From Coriobacteriaceae bacterium (GTDB lineage Bacteria > Actinomycetota > Coriobacteriia > Coriobacteriales > Coriobacteriaceae): a stretch of DNA of 64,000 nt. The stretch's first letter is position 1, and every line of letters begins with the position of its first letter. Positions 8,891 through 18,246 of the stretch are shown piece by piece. A program made the position numbers and the translations under genes. The stretch spans positions 80,529 through 144,528 of the forward strand of contig CADFMD010000006.1 in NCBI GenBank assembly GCA_902835305.1. The letters are read 5' to 3'. The notes under the pieces were generated by a model. The model saw only the letters and a list, made by a program, of their open reading frames with translations. It was not told where the DNA came from and did no database searches.

Positions 8891-10046
8891 CGATGTCAAA
8901 ACTACTCCCATTAGGCGTAAGACCCTTGCTGATATCACCATTAAGGACATAGACATCGTGTTGGCGACCTTGCTATTTTTCGCACCGACGGATGGCAGTG
9001 GCGGTGGAGCGTACTCGTTGGTTCGTTATGGCTTAATTGCGTATCTTGTCTTAAAGAACTTTCTTTGCTGTAAGAGCATTCCAATTGCCACGATGCTCCT
9101 TAGTGCATTCTCTGCGCTGATGGCGTACTCGACCTGGGTCAACACTCATAGTATGACTTGGTCATTTTCCGGTTTTATGTTTGGAATGGGAATCGTTGCC
9201 GCTATTTTTACCTATGTTGATGCGTGCCGTCGCTTTTCCACAGAGATTGTTCTGGAACGTGTACTCGTCATCTTTATTATTGCGATTCTGCTTAACGATT
9301 TGATGATGGTTGTTTTGCCCTACAACCGATCTGACCCTAGTACGGTGTACCTAATCGGAAATAAGTTCATAGTATCTTATGCACATTGTCTGCTTTCTGG
9401 ACTTATGCTCGTTTGCTACAAGGATAAAGTTACGTTAAACCGCATTATCGTAATCATTGGCACTTTTATGTCATTTATTTCTGGATCAAGCACTGGTGCC
9501 ATGATGATGGTCGCCATGCTAGCTTTGACATTTGTTCCTGCAAAAGCTCGATTTGTTATCGCAAACCCTTTGTTTCTTGTAGCCTCTGTTGCTGTTTTGA
9601 ATATTCTCATTTGGGGACAAGCAAATCTATTCCAAATGCCTGAGTTTCAAAACTTTGTAGTCAATGTTTTGCATAAGAATCCAAATATGACTGGACGAGA
9701 GCGGCTATACGCTGCCACTTTCGATCTAGTTGCAATGAAGCCTATTTTCGGGTGGGGATACCTTACCGATATTTACCGCATCACTTTTGGCTACGGCAAT
9801 GCGCAAAACGGTTTGTTTCACCTTATAACCCAGTGTGGAATCTTGGGCACTACGGTCTATTTCACTGGTTTGTTTACGTGTCTTCTCGGAAAACCGGATC
9901 AAAACAAAAGACTATTCGGTATTTACGCCTTTTTGCTTTGCATGGTTCTCGGTTCATCTGTGGAGATTAACCTTTCCTTCCAATTCGCTTTTGGCATTGC
10001 TTTGATTTGCGGAGCTTTGCATGGTTTTGATGCTACGGAGAAATGA
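8883..10046 (+). CDS. Wzy-like polysaccharide polymerase
   Basis: Integral membrane protein of about ten hydrophobic segments that probably polymerises repeat units on the outer face of the membrane. The periplasmic-loop type signature is visible: TGRERLYAATFDL then MKPIFGWGY and NAQNGLFHLITQCGILGT, characteristic of O-antigen ligase/polymerase proteins. Length 387 is typical. It lies between glycosyltransferase and pyruvyltransferase genes and two genes before the flippase, completing a Wzx/Wzy pathway. Polymerase rather than ligase is inferred from the context. Confidence 0.85.
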   Translation: MCNDVKTTPIRRKTLADITIKDIDIVLATLLFFAPTDGSGGGAYSLVRYGLIAYLVLKNFLCCKSIPIATMLLSAFSALMAYSTWVNTHSMTWSFSGFMFGMGIVAAIFTYVDACRRFSTEIVLERVLVIFIIAILLNDLMMVVLPYNRSDPSTVYLIGNKFIVSYAHCLLSGLMLVCYKDKVTLNRIIVIIGTFMSFISGSSTGAMMMVAMLALTFVPAKARFVIANPLFLVASVAVLNILIWGQANLFQMPEFQNFVVNVLHKNPNMTGRERLYAATFDLVAMKPIFGWGYLTDIYRITFGYGNAQNGLFHLITQCGILGTTVYFTGLFTCLLGKPDQNKRLFGIYAFLLCMVLGSSVEINLSFQFAFGIALICGALHGFDATEK

Positions 10047-10047
10047 T

Positions 10048-11184
10048 ATGCTCGTTGGAATTATGACAATGCACCGAGTCCCCAATTACGGGTCTTTCTT
10101 GCAGGCCTATTCACTTAAAAGAATGATTGAATCCTTGGGTCATCAGGTGGTTTTCGTCGACTATCACATTGAGCCTGATATCTTGCATAAAGGGGACACA
10201 AAGGAAATCCTTCGATGCGAGATGAGGCAAGTTGGACAGTGGTTCAAATCCTCATCTTTGGGTCATTCAATAAAAAAGGCTCTCAAGGGGGATGCGGTCT
10301 CATCGCGTTCCTTAATGTTTAGTTGCGATGATATGCTTGGAATCACAGATAGACGCCACTACAACACGGAGTGCGACGTCCTGGTCATAGGCAGCGATGA
10401 AGTGTTTAATTGCCTTCAGCTTGGTTCCAATATCGGCTACTCCCTAGAATTGTTTGGGAGGCGCGCCAACGCAGGTAAAGTGATAAGCTATGCCGCTTCG
10501 TTTGGCAATACGACGTATGAAAAACTTGACCACTATGGGGTGGCTAGGGAAATAGGAGATTGCCTTAAGCGTTTCGAGGGGATTTCTGTTCGTGACACGA
10601 ATTCCGTTGACACTGTAAATAGGCTTACGGGAATAGCCCCAATCATGCATCTTGATCCTGTACTCGTCGGTGGAGTGGAGAACGAAGATTGGTCTCCCTG
10701 CAACGAGAGTAGATTCATGATTCTTTACGGCTACAGCTTCCGATTTACCGAGGATGAATGTAGAGAGGCTCTCGAATTTGCTCATTCCCACGGGCTTGAA
10801 CTCATCGCATTAGGTGAGGACCAGCCCGTGCGCGATCGCCATATTCGATGCCGCCCTGACCAGGTTTTACCATATTTTCGAGCAGCTGATTATGTGTTAA
10901 CCGACACCTTTCATGGAAGCATATTTTCTATCGTTACCCATACGCCTTTTGTGACGATTCCCCGTGGAGACCGAAACGGCCAAGGAGGCAATGTCCAGAA
11001 ACTAACGTCGCTTCTGGACGGACTCAACCTTTCTGATCGGCGGCTTACCTCAATTGATAAATTGGGCAAGGTTCTCGAAATCAAACCAGATTTCGAATCT
11101 TCAGACAAGATTCGAAGCTTTGAGTCGCTACGCTCGCTCAACTACCTGAGATCATATCTCTCAAATGGAGGCGTTGCCGAGTGA
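10048..11184 (+). CDS. Polysaccharide pyruvyltransferase family protein
   Basis: Expected to add pyruvate ketals to sugars, or to be a catalytically diverged member. Motifs: MTMHRVPNYGSFLQAYSL, CDVLVIGSDEVFNC, SYAASFGN, SVRDTNSVD and DTFHGSIFSI, all typical. ATG at 10048 is supported by GGAGA six bases upstream and follows the wzy stop by one base. Such proteins often occur next to FrhB-like proteins in exopolysaccharide loci, and one is encoded two genes downstream here. Confidence 0.88.
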   Translation: MLVGIMTMHRVPNYGSFLQAYSLKRMIESLGHQVVFVDYHIEPDILHKGDTKEILRCEMRQVGQWFKSSSLGHSIKKALKGDAVSSRSLMFSCDDMLGITDRRHYNTECDVLVIGSDEVFNCLQLGSNIGYSLELFGRRANAGKVISYAASFGNTTYEKLDHYGVAREIGDCLKRFEGISVRDTNSVDTVNRLTGIAPIMHLDPVLVGGVENEDWSPCNESRFMILYGYSFRFTEDECREALEFAHSHGLELIALGEDQPVRDRHIRCRPDQVLPYFRAADYVLTDTFHGSIFSIVTHTPFVTIPRGDRNGQGGNVQKLTSLLDGLNLSDRRLTSIDKLGKVLEIKPDFESSDKIRSFESLRSLNYLRSYLSNGGVAE

Positions 11185-12746
11185 TAACTAAACAGATCAA
11201 ACCGCTTCCAATATTACAGGGCAAGACCGCTTTTGCGATAAACCTTATCTCGCAAGTGTCTGTTATTGTTGCTCAGATGGTCATCAGCTTGTTTTTGACC
11301 CCGATTGTCCTAGAGAAAATGGGGGCAGAAGCCTATGGATTTGTTGGTCTTGTTAACAACTTTGTAAGCTATGTGGCTGTAATTACTACCGCCTTAAATT
11401 CGCTCGCAGGTCGCTATATCACGATTGCGCACCATAGCGGGGACCAAGAGAGTGCGGAGTCCTACTACTCCTCCGTGTTTTTTGCAAACTGTGTAATGGC
11501 CGTCGCCGTGTTGGCTGGATCCGTTCTTCTTGCGGCAAATATCGAATCTGTCGTGTCGGTTTCGCCTGGGCTAGTTGAAGATCTCCAGCTTATGATTTTG
11601 CTGGCATTTTTCAATTGCGCGCTTAGTCTTGTTGTTGTTGTTTTCGGAATTGCCGCATTTATCAAGAACCAGCTATACCTCAACTCCATTGCCCAACTTG
11701 TGTCCTCCGTCATAAGGGCGATGTTGCTGTGCGTTCTTTTTTTGACTGTAGTTCCACATATGTGGTATTACAGCGCAGCTGCAGTTGTCGCATCGGTCGC
11801 ATTCCTCGCATTGCAGATTTGGACTACGAGACGTATTGCTCCGGAATACCGGGTGAAAGCGACCTGTTTTTCAATTCATAGAGTACTCGAAATTCTCAAA
11901 AGTGGCTTATGGGTCAGCATCGAGTCAATAAACAAGCTTTTGCTTACCGGTCTTGATTTGTGGATTTCGAATCTCTTTGTTGGTTCCTACCAGATGGGGA
12001 TTTTATCAGTTGCTAAGACGATCCCCAATGCTTTGTTATCCGTTTCAAATAGTCTTTCCAGCCTTTTCTATCCCAAATGCGCCGAGCTTTATGCCAAAAA
12101 GAAAACTGACGAGCTTGTTAAACAGTTTAGCTTTGCAATGAGATTCACCGCTGCGGTCATGATTGTGCCGCTCGCGGGCTTTGTTGCATATGGTCTTCAT
12201 TTTTACGATCTATGGCTTCCTGGACGAGACGTATCGGAGCTTCTTCTGATTCAGAGACTATCTGTTCTGACTGTTGTCTCGTTACTCGCGAGCGCGCTCG
12301 TTGAGCCTCTTTACTATGCCAATACCCTTACTAATAAGATAAAGGGATCAGTTCTTATTACTTTAGGCTTCAGCTTACTTGTCGTCGCAATTGAATTGTC
12401 CCTTCTGTTTTTTACAGAACTTGAAGGGCTCTTTGTAATCGCTTCTGTCAGTTCCGTTCTCATGACGTTTAGACATTGTTTTGTACAGCCCGTTTATGCT
12501 GCTCATGTGTTAGGTCTGCGTGGATCGAGTTTCTATAAACCACTTGGTAAAGAAGTTGTGGGGCTTTTCGTCGTTCTCGCAACATTTGCAATTCTTTCGA
12601 AAGCGTTGCCGTTTTCTTCGTGGGCGTGCTTTCTGATTTCTTGTCTTATTTCTGCAGCAATCGGTTATACGGAGCTATCCCTCCTTCTACTCGATGGGGA
12701 AGAGCGACGTAAGGCTTTTGGAATGTTATTGGTTAGGAGGCGTTAG
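11181..12746 (+). CDS. Wzx-like oligosaccharide flippase
   Basis: Polytopic MATE/MOP-superfamily exporter of 521 residues with about 12-14 hydrophobic segments, starting FAINLISQVSVIVAQMVIS. It probably flips the lipid-linked repeat unit across the membrane to Wzy. GTG start overlaps the preceding TGA. No other transporter for the polysaccharide is present in the window, so the Wzx/Wzy route is favoured over an ABC exporter. Confidence 0.9.
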   Translation: MITKQIKPLPILQGKTAFAINLISQVSVIVAQMVISLFLTPIVLEKMGAEAYGFVGLVNNFVSYVAVITTALNSLAGRYITIAHHSGDQESAESYYSSVFFANCVMAVAVLAGSVLLAANIESVVSVSPGLVEDLQLMILLAFFNCALSLVVVVFGIAAFIKNQLYLNSIAQLVSSVIRAMLLCVLFLTVVPHMWYYSAAAVVASVAFLALQIWTTRRIAPEYRVKATCFSIHRVLEILKSGLWVSIESINKLLLTGLDLWISNLFVGSYQMGILSVAKTIPNALLSVSNSLSSLFYPKCAELYAKKKTDELVKQFSFAMRFTAAVMIVPLAGFVAYGLHFYDLWLPGRDVSELLLIQRLSVLTVVSLLASALVEPLYYANTLTNKIKGSVLITLGFSLLVVAIELSLLFFTELEGLFVIASVSSVLMTFRHCFVQPVYAAHVLGLRGSSFYKPLGKEVVGLFVVLATFAILSKALPFSSWACFLISCLISAAIGYTELSLLLLDGEERRKAFGMLLVRRR

Positions 12747-12747
12747 G

Positions 12748-13815
12748 TTGCAAGACGAACTTCCATCGAACTCTTTCGACATGCTGTTCGCAAAAGCTCG
12801 TTATGCAGTGGCACTTCAGGACTCTGATTCGAAAAGCCTTGAGTTGTCCGCTTCTGGTGGCGCTTTTGCTTTGTTTGCCCGCTCTGTTCTTCGTGTTGGT
12901 GGTGCCGTATTTGGAGCTTCCCTTCTCGACAACGGCACTGTCCGTCATATTTGCATAAAGCGGATTGATGACTTGTATAAACTCCAAGGATCTAAATATG
13001 TTAAGAGCAACGTTGCAGATACATATGAAGAGTGTGCCCATCTTCTTTGCAAGAACACCGTAGTGCTATATTCCGGTACGCCATGCCAGATAGCGGGACT
13101 TCGAAAATATCTTGAAAAATCAGTTCCGAAGGAAGTCGTTGCAAACAACTTGCTGTGCGTCGATCTTATCTGTCACGGAACACCAAAGCAGGAGATTTTT
13201 TCTGCATATCTTGAATGGCTCGCCACGAAGAATAAAGCCGATGACGGCATCCATGGCTATGCTTTTAGAAGCAAAAAGATGGGGTGGGGACTAAATTATT
13301 ATTACTACTTCTATCGTCGAGGTAGAAAACACGAGGTGCTGGGGCCCGCCCGTGATGACCCATATTTCGCAGCTTTTACGAAAGGGGTCATCTATCGGAG
13401 GTGTTGTTACAAGTGTCCCTTTGCAAGACTCGAACGCGTTGGAGACATCACGATAGGAGATTATTGGGGCATCGATTCCGTTCATCCCGGCTTTTCTGAC
13501 GAACGAGGCGTTTCCGCGGTCCTGATAAACACTAGTAATGGCGAGCGTTTCTTTAATGAGTGCTGTGCCGATGAATGTAAGTGGATTAAATCAACCGTTG
13601 AAAGCGTTGCTGCAAATAACTCAAATCTCGTCAAGCCAGCCTCTCGTTCTGATGATGACGAGAGGCTGGCCGATGAGGTCGAAAGAGCGATTTCTGCTGG
13701 TGACTACAAGCTGGCATTCGAAAAGCTGCTGGCACCAAAGCTTAGCTTGATGGCAAGAATTAGGCGAAAGCTTCCCTGGAAGCTTGTTCGTATGGTTTAC
13801 GGACATGGACGGTAA
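12748..13815 (+). CDS. FrhB/FdhB C-terminal domain protein of polysaccharide loci
   Basis: Resembles the beta subunit of coenzyme F420 hydrogenase/dehydrogenase. Visible are SASGGAFALFARSVL, the GTPCQIAGL motif, and a cysteine cluster CCYKCPFARLERVGDITIGDYWG that could hold an iron-sulfur centre. Family members in exopolysaccharide operons accompany pyruvyltransferases; their reaction there is not established. TTG at 12748 is chosen because TAGGAGG at 12734-12740 lies 7 bases upstream. The longer frame from 12694 lies inside wzx. Confidence 0.83.
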   Translation: MQDELPSNSFDMLFAKARYAVALQDSDSKSLELSASGGAFALFARSVLRVGGAVFGASLLDNGTVRHICIKRIDDLYKLQGSKYVKSNVADTYEECAHLLCKNTVVLYSGTPCQIAGLRKYLEKSVPKEVVANNLLCVDLICHGTPKQEIFSAYLEWLATKNKADDGIHGYAFRSKKMGWGLNYYYYFYRRGRKHEVLGPARDDPYFAAFTKGVIYRRCCYKCPFARLERVGDITIGDYWGIDSVHPGFSDERGVSAVLINTSNGERFFNECCADECKWIKSTVESVAANNSNLVKPASRSDDDERLADEVERAISAGDYKLAFEKLLAPKLSLMARIRRKLPWKLVRMVYGHGR

Positions 13816-13944
13816 CTGCTTTTCATTTAGACACTTGTAGTGCAAAGCTCACTCACACAGCAAACCCTCAGTGGAAATATCGACAGGCAGCTCATTCGTT
13901 ACAGTCCTTAACAATTTTTAATCAAAGGCGGAAGGTGTTTATTC
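13816..13944 (+). other. Intergenic gap in the polysaccharide locus
   Basis: 129 bases without a gene. No clear terminator. A separate promoter for the following aminotransferase/cytidylyltransferase pair is possible, but I do not see a good match. Confidence 0.5.
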
Positions 13945-15006
13945 ATGTATTACATCAACGAGAGGTTAGTTAATCTACACCGCATTTTTGACCAGAACAA
14001 GCGCGAGGGTTACCTCAGACTTGATCTGAACGAGAACCCCGAGGGGCTATCTCAAGAGTTCATCGACGGGGTTCTTTCGGGGGTGACGCCCGAAATGGTG
14101 GCCCAGTACCCGGAGACTCTTGAGTTTACCGAATTCCTCGCTGGAAGACTTGGTACGGACATCGAGCATCTGTCGCTTGTTAACGGGTCTTCCGAGGGCA
14201 TTCGCAACATCATTGAGGCCTTCACTGCACCTAACGGCGAGATCGTTTGTGTATCGCCTTCTTATGCAATGTTCGAGGTCTACTCGAAGATGTATGGACG
14301 TAATTTTGTGCCGGTTCCTTATAGGGATGACCTAACCATCACGGTGGATGATGTGATTTCTAAGATTAGCGATGACACACAGCTGCTTATTCTTGTTAAT
14401 CCGAATAACCCCATGGGCAATGCTTGGAGCAAGACTGAGATGTCACGCTTTTTTGAGGAAGCGGAACGACGTCAAATTACCGTTCTTGTCGACGAAGCAT
14501 ATCATTATTTTTGTCCCGAGACATCCATCAACTATGCCCTAACCCATGAACACGTATTTGTAACTCGTACTTTCTCGAAGCTCTTCTCGCTTGCCGGAGC
14601 TCGTTTAGGCTATGTAGCAGGATGGCCTGAGGGAGTTGCCCTCGTACAGAAGTTGAATACTCCCCACAATGTAAATATGTTTGCCATGCTCTTCGCAAAG
14701 AAAATCATGGAAACCGAAGGCATGCTCGATTCCATGATCGAGAATCAGCTCGCCGGCAAACAGTGGCTCGTTGAGCAACTTGACCGTAACTGCTATGAAT
14801 ATCGAAGCAGTGAAGGTAATTTCATGTTCATTAAGCCGTTTAGCGATGCTTCTGAAGTCGTTCGCCGCATGAAGGCCGAGAAAGGCATTCTCATTAAGGA
14901 GTATGACGGTATTGGCGCTTTTGGCAGCTGTCTGAGGGTTACCACTGGTCCCAAGCGTTCGATGGAGCGATTCATGGAAGCGCTGATTGAGTTGGACAAG
15001 GCCTAA
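13945..15006 (+). CDS. Histidinol-phosphate-type aminotransferase (PLP)
   Basis: Class I/II PLP aminotransferase similar to HisC. Visible are LDLNENPEG near the N-terminus, VNPNNPMGNAW, LVDEAYHYF (Asp contacting the PLP nitrogen), TRTFSKLFSLAGARLGY (Schiff-base lysine) and a C-terminal arginine region LRVTTGPKRSME. A GGCGGAAGG site precedes ATG 13945. No histidine biosynthesis genes are near. It is two bases from a cytidylyltransferase fusion gene, so a role in making an amino-polyol phosphate for CDP activation is an attractive inference. Campylobacter capsule enzymes forming serinol phosphate are also HisC-like. Confidence 0.87.
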   Translation: MYYINERLVNLHRIFDQNKREGYLRLDLNENPEGLSQEFIDGVLSGVTPEMVAQYPETLEFTEFLAGRLGTDIEHLSLVNGSSEGIRNIIEAFTAPNGEIVCVSPSYAMFEVYSKMYGRNFVPVPYRDDLTITVDDVISKISDDTQLLILVNPNNPMGNAWSKTEMSRFFEEAERRQITVLVDEAYHYFCPETSINYALTHEHVFVTRTFSKLFSLAGARLGYVAGWPEGVALVQKLNTPHNVNMFAMLFAKKIMETEGMLDSMIENQLAGKQWLVEQLDRNCYEYRSSEGNFMFIKPFSDASEVVRRMKAEKGILIKEYDGIGAFGSCLRVTTGPKRSMERFMEALIELDKA

Positions 15007-15008
15007 CC

Positions 15009-16391
15009 ATGACTAAGGTCATTACCTACGGAACCTACGACCATCTTCATCGCGGGCATGTCCGCCTGTTGGAGCGCGCCAAGGCCTTAGGCGACTATCT
15101 AATCGTTGGCGTTACGTCGGATGACTTTGACAAACAACGCGGCAAGATTAACGTTCAACAATCGCTTGAAGAGCGCATTGCAGCAGTGCGTTCGACCGGG
15201 CTTGCGGACAAGATCGTCGTCGAAGAGTACGAAGGCCAGAAAATCGACGACATCAAGCGCTATGGAGTCGATATCTTCACTGTGGGATCGGATTGGGAGG
15301 GCCAATTCGATTATCTGAATGAGTACTGCAAAGTTGTGTACCTCGAGCGCACCAGTGGTGTCTCTTCTACGGAAATCAGAAGTTCGGTTAAACTTCGCTG
15401 CGGTTTAGTTGGATATACCGACTATATGAATCGCGTTTTTGCTGAATGCGGTTTGGTAAATGGTCTCGCGGTTGTCGGCATTTGTGTTGAAAATCGCAGC
15501 TTGCTAGATGAGGGTCCACTCGGAGCCAAGCTTGTAACGGATGATTACGGTAAGTTACTGAATGCGGTCGACATTGTGTATATTCACTCGCATCCTGATC
15601 GGCATTATGCACAGGTGAAACGAGCCTTAAATGCCGGCAAGCATGTGATGTGCGAAGCGCCTATCGCAAAGAGCGCTAAGGAATGCAGCGAGCTTTTCGC
15701 ATTAGCCGACGAGCGAGGCCTTGTGTTGATGGACTCGCTGCGCACGGCATACTCAACCGCCTACGCACGCATGCTGTTGTTGGTTACCGGTGGACGTATT
15801 GGCGAGGTCGTTTCGGTCGATGCCACTATAACCAATCTTAAGACCAATCGCGCTCCTTTTGATACGCGTCGCGACACTGCTTGGAGCAGCATGACGGCAT
15901 GGGGCCCGACGGCATTATTGCCAATCTTCCAGATACTAGGTACTAAACCTAACTCGGTACGCATTTCGTCCTTGTGCGAAAAAAATGACAAGACTTTTGA
16001 TGAGTTCTCGAGGCTTGACGTTGAGTTTCCAAACGCCGTGGCAACAGCAAAGGTTGGCTCAGGCGCTAAGTCTGAGGGCAGTCTAGTTGTATCGGGCACA
16101 AAGGGCTACATATATGTTCCTGCGCCCTGGTGGAAGACTGATTATTTCGAAATCCGCTACGAGGACCCAGCCGATAACAGACGCTATTTCTATCAGCTAG
16201 ACGGTGAAGGTATTCGCTTTGAATGGGTTTCTTTCCTAAGAATGATCGCCGATGTCGAAAAGGGCACCACAGGTGAAGAGGCACTTCGCCGCGAAGGCGG
16301 CATTGATCGCGATATCACCAAAGCCACCTGTGAAGTTATAGGCGCATTCGAACGCGGCGAGAGCGTTAAGTACTTAGAGTTTATAAGGTAA
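15009..16391 (+). CDS. Cytidylyltransferase / Gfo-Idh-MocA oxidoreductase fusion
   Basis: Residues 1-128 form a TagD-like nucleotidyltransferase with HxGH (HRGH, 14-17) and RTSGVSSTEIR (114-124), which should join CMP to an alcohol phosphate. Residues 129-460 resemble a Gfo/Idh/MocA oxidoreductase: a degenerate dinucleotide motif GLVGYTDY, IHSHPDRHY, then CEAPIAKSA. In that family the last motif is normally EKP; here the catalytic lysine position (217) is alanine. The C-terminal half may therefore be a non-classical enzyme or a binding module. It starts two bases after the aminotransferase gene. LicD at 5187 could use the CDP product. Confidence 0.82.
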   Translation: MTKVITYGTYDHLHRGHVRLLERAKALGDYLIVGVTSDDFDKQRGKINVQQSLEERIAAVRSTGLADKIVVEEYEGQKIDDIKRYGVDIFTVGSDWEGQFDYLNEYCKVVYLERTSGVSSTEIRSSVKLRCGLVGYTDYMNRVFAECGLVNGLAVVGICVENRSLLDEGPLGAKLVTDDYGKLLNAVDIVYIHSHPDRHYAQVKRALNAGKHVMCEAPIAKSAKECSELFALADERGLVLMDSLRTAYSTAYARMLLLVTGGRIGEVVSVDATITNLKTNRAPFDTRRDTAWSSMTAWGPTALLPIFQILGTKPNSVRISSLCEKNDKTFDEFSRLDVEFPNAVATAKVGSGAKSEGSLVVSGTKGYIYVPAPWWKTDYFEIRYEDPADNRRYFYQLDGEGIRFEWVSFLRMIADVEKGTTGEEALRREGGIDRDITKATCEVIGAFERGESVKYLEFIR

Positions 16392-16669
16392 TCATGGTTT
16401 CAGCTTTTCAGCTGGCAAAATATCGTTGAGTGCTATGTATTCCCTTGGGACATTCAATGATGTCTGGCGAGAGCGTTCTGAATCTTTGGCGAAAACTCAA
16501 TTCTAGCTATTAAAATAATCATCAGGAATGAGTGCGCTGGTTAAATGTAATGCGCTCCTTCCTCTATATAAAGCAATTTGCAGCCACTCCATAAGCTAAG
16601 ACGCTTCTGATTAATTCTCGGTCGCGAGTGCCTACTGTCTTACGATTAATCAAACCTCATTATTCCTCA
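16392..16669. other. Intergenic region at the 3' edge of the polysaccharide genes
   Basis: AT-rich, about 280 bases, with no supported gene, RNA or strong terminator. It ends where homology to a UDP-sugar dehydrogenase gene begins abruptly, so it probably includes a recombination junction. Confidence 0.5.
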
Positions 16670-16896
16670 CGCGAGCTCCATCCAGGGCGTTATGAAGCGC
16701 GTGAAGGCCAAAGGCGTGGCCGAGGTGGTATATGAGCCCACGCTGGACGCGCCGGAGTTCTTCGGCTCCGAGGTGACCACGGCCTTAAGTCCTTCAAGGC
16801 CGGCTGCAATGCGATCGTCGCCAACCGCAGGAGCGACGAGCTCGCAGATGTTTCAGAAATGGTTTATACAAGGGACTTATTTAAACGCGATTAGCT
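16670..16896 (+). pseudogene. 3' fragment of UDP-sugar dehydrogenase gene (copy 1)
   Basis: Translates to the C-terminal about 75 residues of a UDP-glucose 6-dehydrogenase-like protein (SIQGVMKRVKAKG, EPTLDAPEFFGSEVT, ending YTRDLFKRD). It closely matches the longer fragment at 21411-22010. One base is missing after the GAGGTGACC stretch, shifting the frame. No N-terminal NAD domain is present. With the other fragment it flanks the epimerase pseudogene and the Hachiman genes. Confidence 0.85.
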
Positions 16897-16908
16897 GAAA
16901 GGAGATAA

Positions 16909-18059
16909 TTGAAAAGAATATTCATTTCAAAAATGATGGCTGCCTGAAGCTGCTGATCGTCGTGGGCACCCGCCCCGAGGTCATCCGCCTGTCCGAGGTC
17001 ATCAAGAAGTGCCGCCGCCACTTCGACTGCCTGCTGGCGCACACCGGGTAGAACTACGACTACACGCTCAACGGCATCTTCTTCCGCGACTTGTCGCTGG
17101 ACGCCGTGGGCGCCGACTTGGGCGAAACCGTGGGCAACATCATCGCCGCGAGCTATAAGCTCATGGTTGAGGTGAAGCCCGACGCGCTTCTCATCCTGGG
17201 CGACACCAACAGCTGCCTTTCCGCCATCGCGGCCAAGAGGCTCCACATCCCCATCTTCCACATGGAGGCGGGCAACCGCTGCAAGGACGAGTGCCTGCCC
17301 GAGGAGACTAACCGCCGCATCGTCGACGTGATCTCCGACGTCAACCTGGCATACTCCGAGCACGCGCGCCGCTACCTCAGGGACACCGGCTGCGCCCCGG
17401 AGCGCACCTATGTCACGGGCTCGCCCATGGCAGAGGTCCTTCGTGCCAACCTGGACAAGATCGAGGCTTCGGATGTCCTCTCCGAGCTCGGTCTGGAGCT
17501 CAAGCGCTACATGCTGCTTTCGGCCCACCGCGAGGAGAACATCGACACCGAGGCGAACTTCACGAGCCTGTTCACGGCGATCAACGCGCTCGCGGAGAAA
17601 TACGACATGCCGATCCTGTACTCCTGCCACCCGCGCTCCCGCAAGCGCCTGGAGGCCACCGGCTTCAAGCTGGACCTGCGCGTGCGCATGCACGAGCCCA
17701 TGGGATTCCACGACTACAACTGCCTGCAGATGAACGCCTTCGCCGTGGTTTCCGACTCCGGCACCCTGCCCGAGGAGTCCAGCTTCTTTGCAAGCATTGG
17801 GCGCCCGTTCCCGGCCGTTTGCATCCGCACCTCCACCGAGCGCCCCGAGGCGCTGGACAAGGCCTGCTTCACGCTGGCCGGCATCTCCGAGAAGGGGCTG
17901 CTCCAGGCCGTCCACACCGCCGTCGAGCTCGACGCCGAGGGGTCGCTGCCCGAGGCGCCCGTTCCAGACTACGCCGACGAGACCGTGTCCACCAAGGTGG
18001 TCAAGATCATCCAGAGCTACACCGGCGTTGTGGACAAGATGGTGTGGAGGAAGTTCTAG
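16909..18059 (+). pseudogene. Broken FnlC/CapG-like UDP-sugar 2-epimerase
   Basis: UDP-GlcNAc 2-epimerase superfamily, closest in style to the FnlC/CapG group of the L-FucNAc pathway (GTRPEVIRLSEVIKKC, HTGxNYDYTLN, HMEAGNRCKDECLPEETNRRI, SAHREENID). Two lesions are visible. An A-run near 16929-16933 is one base short, putting the TTG start with its good AAGGAG site out of frame. A TAG at 17049-17051 replaces the Gln of HTGQNYDY, a single C-to-T change. The remaining frame from 17091 lacks the N-terminal nucleotide-binding part. It is GC-rich, unlike the adjacent Hachiman genes. FnlA and FnlB partners are absent. Confidence 0.85.
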
Positions 18060-18107
18060 GCATTCTTTTGAGAATTAGACGGCCTTAATAACCTGACACT
18101 CACTAAT

Positions 18108-18155
18108 GAACCGCTGCCTATTTCCATCAAGATGATAGGCGGCGGTTCTTTTTTT
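18108..18155 (+). terminator. Rho-independent terminator
   Basis: A 14-bp stem with GAACCGCTGCCTAT pairing to ATAGGCGGCGGTTC is followed by TTTTTTT. It lies after the epimerase pseudogene, marks the old end of the polysaccharide transcription unit and separates it from the defence genes. Confidence 0.92.
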
Positions 18156-18246
18156 ATTAGATTTAAATCCTAGGCTAAATGTATGAGGTTCCTGAAGCAA
18201 CAAAACGATCCATTGATTAAAATTAACTAGAGCAGGTGATCATCGG

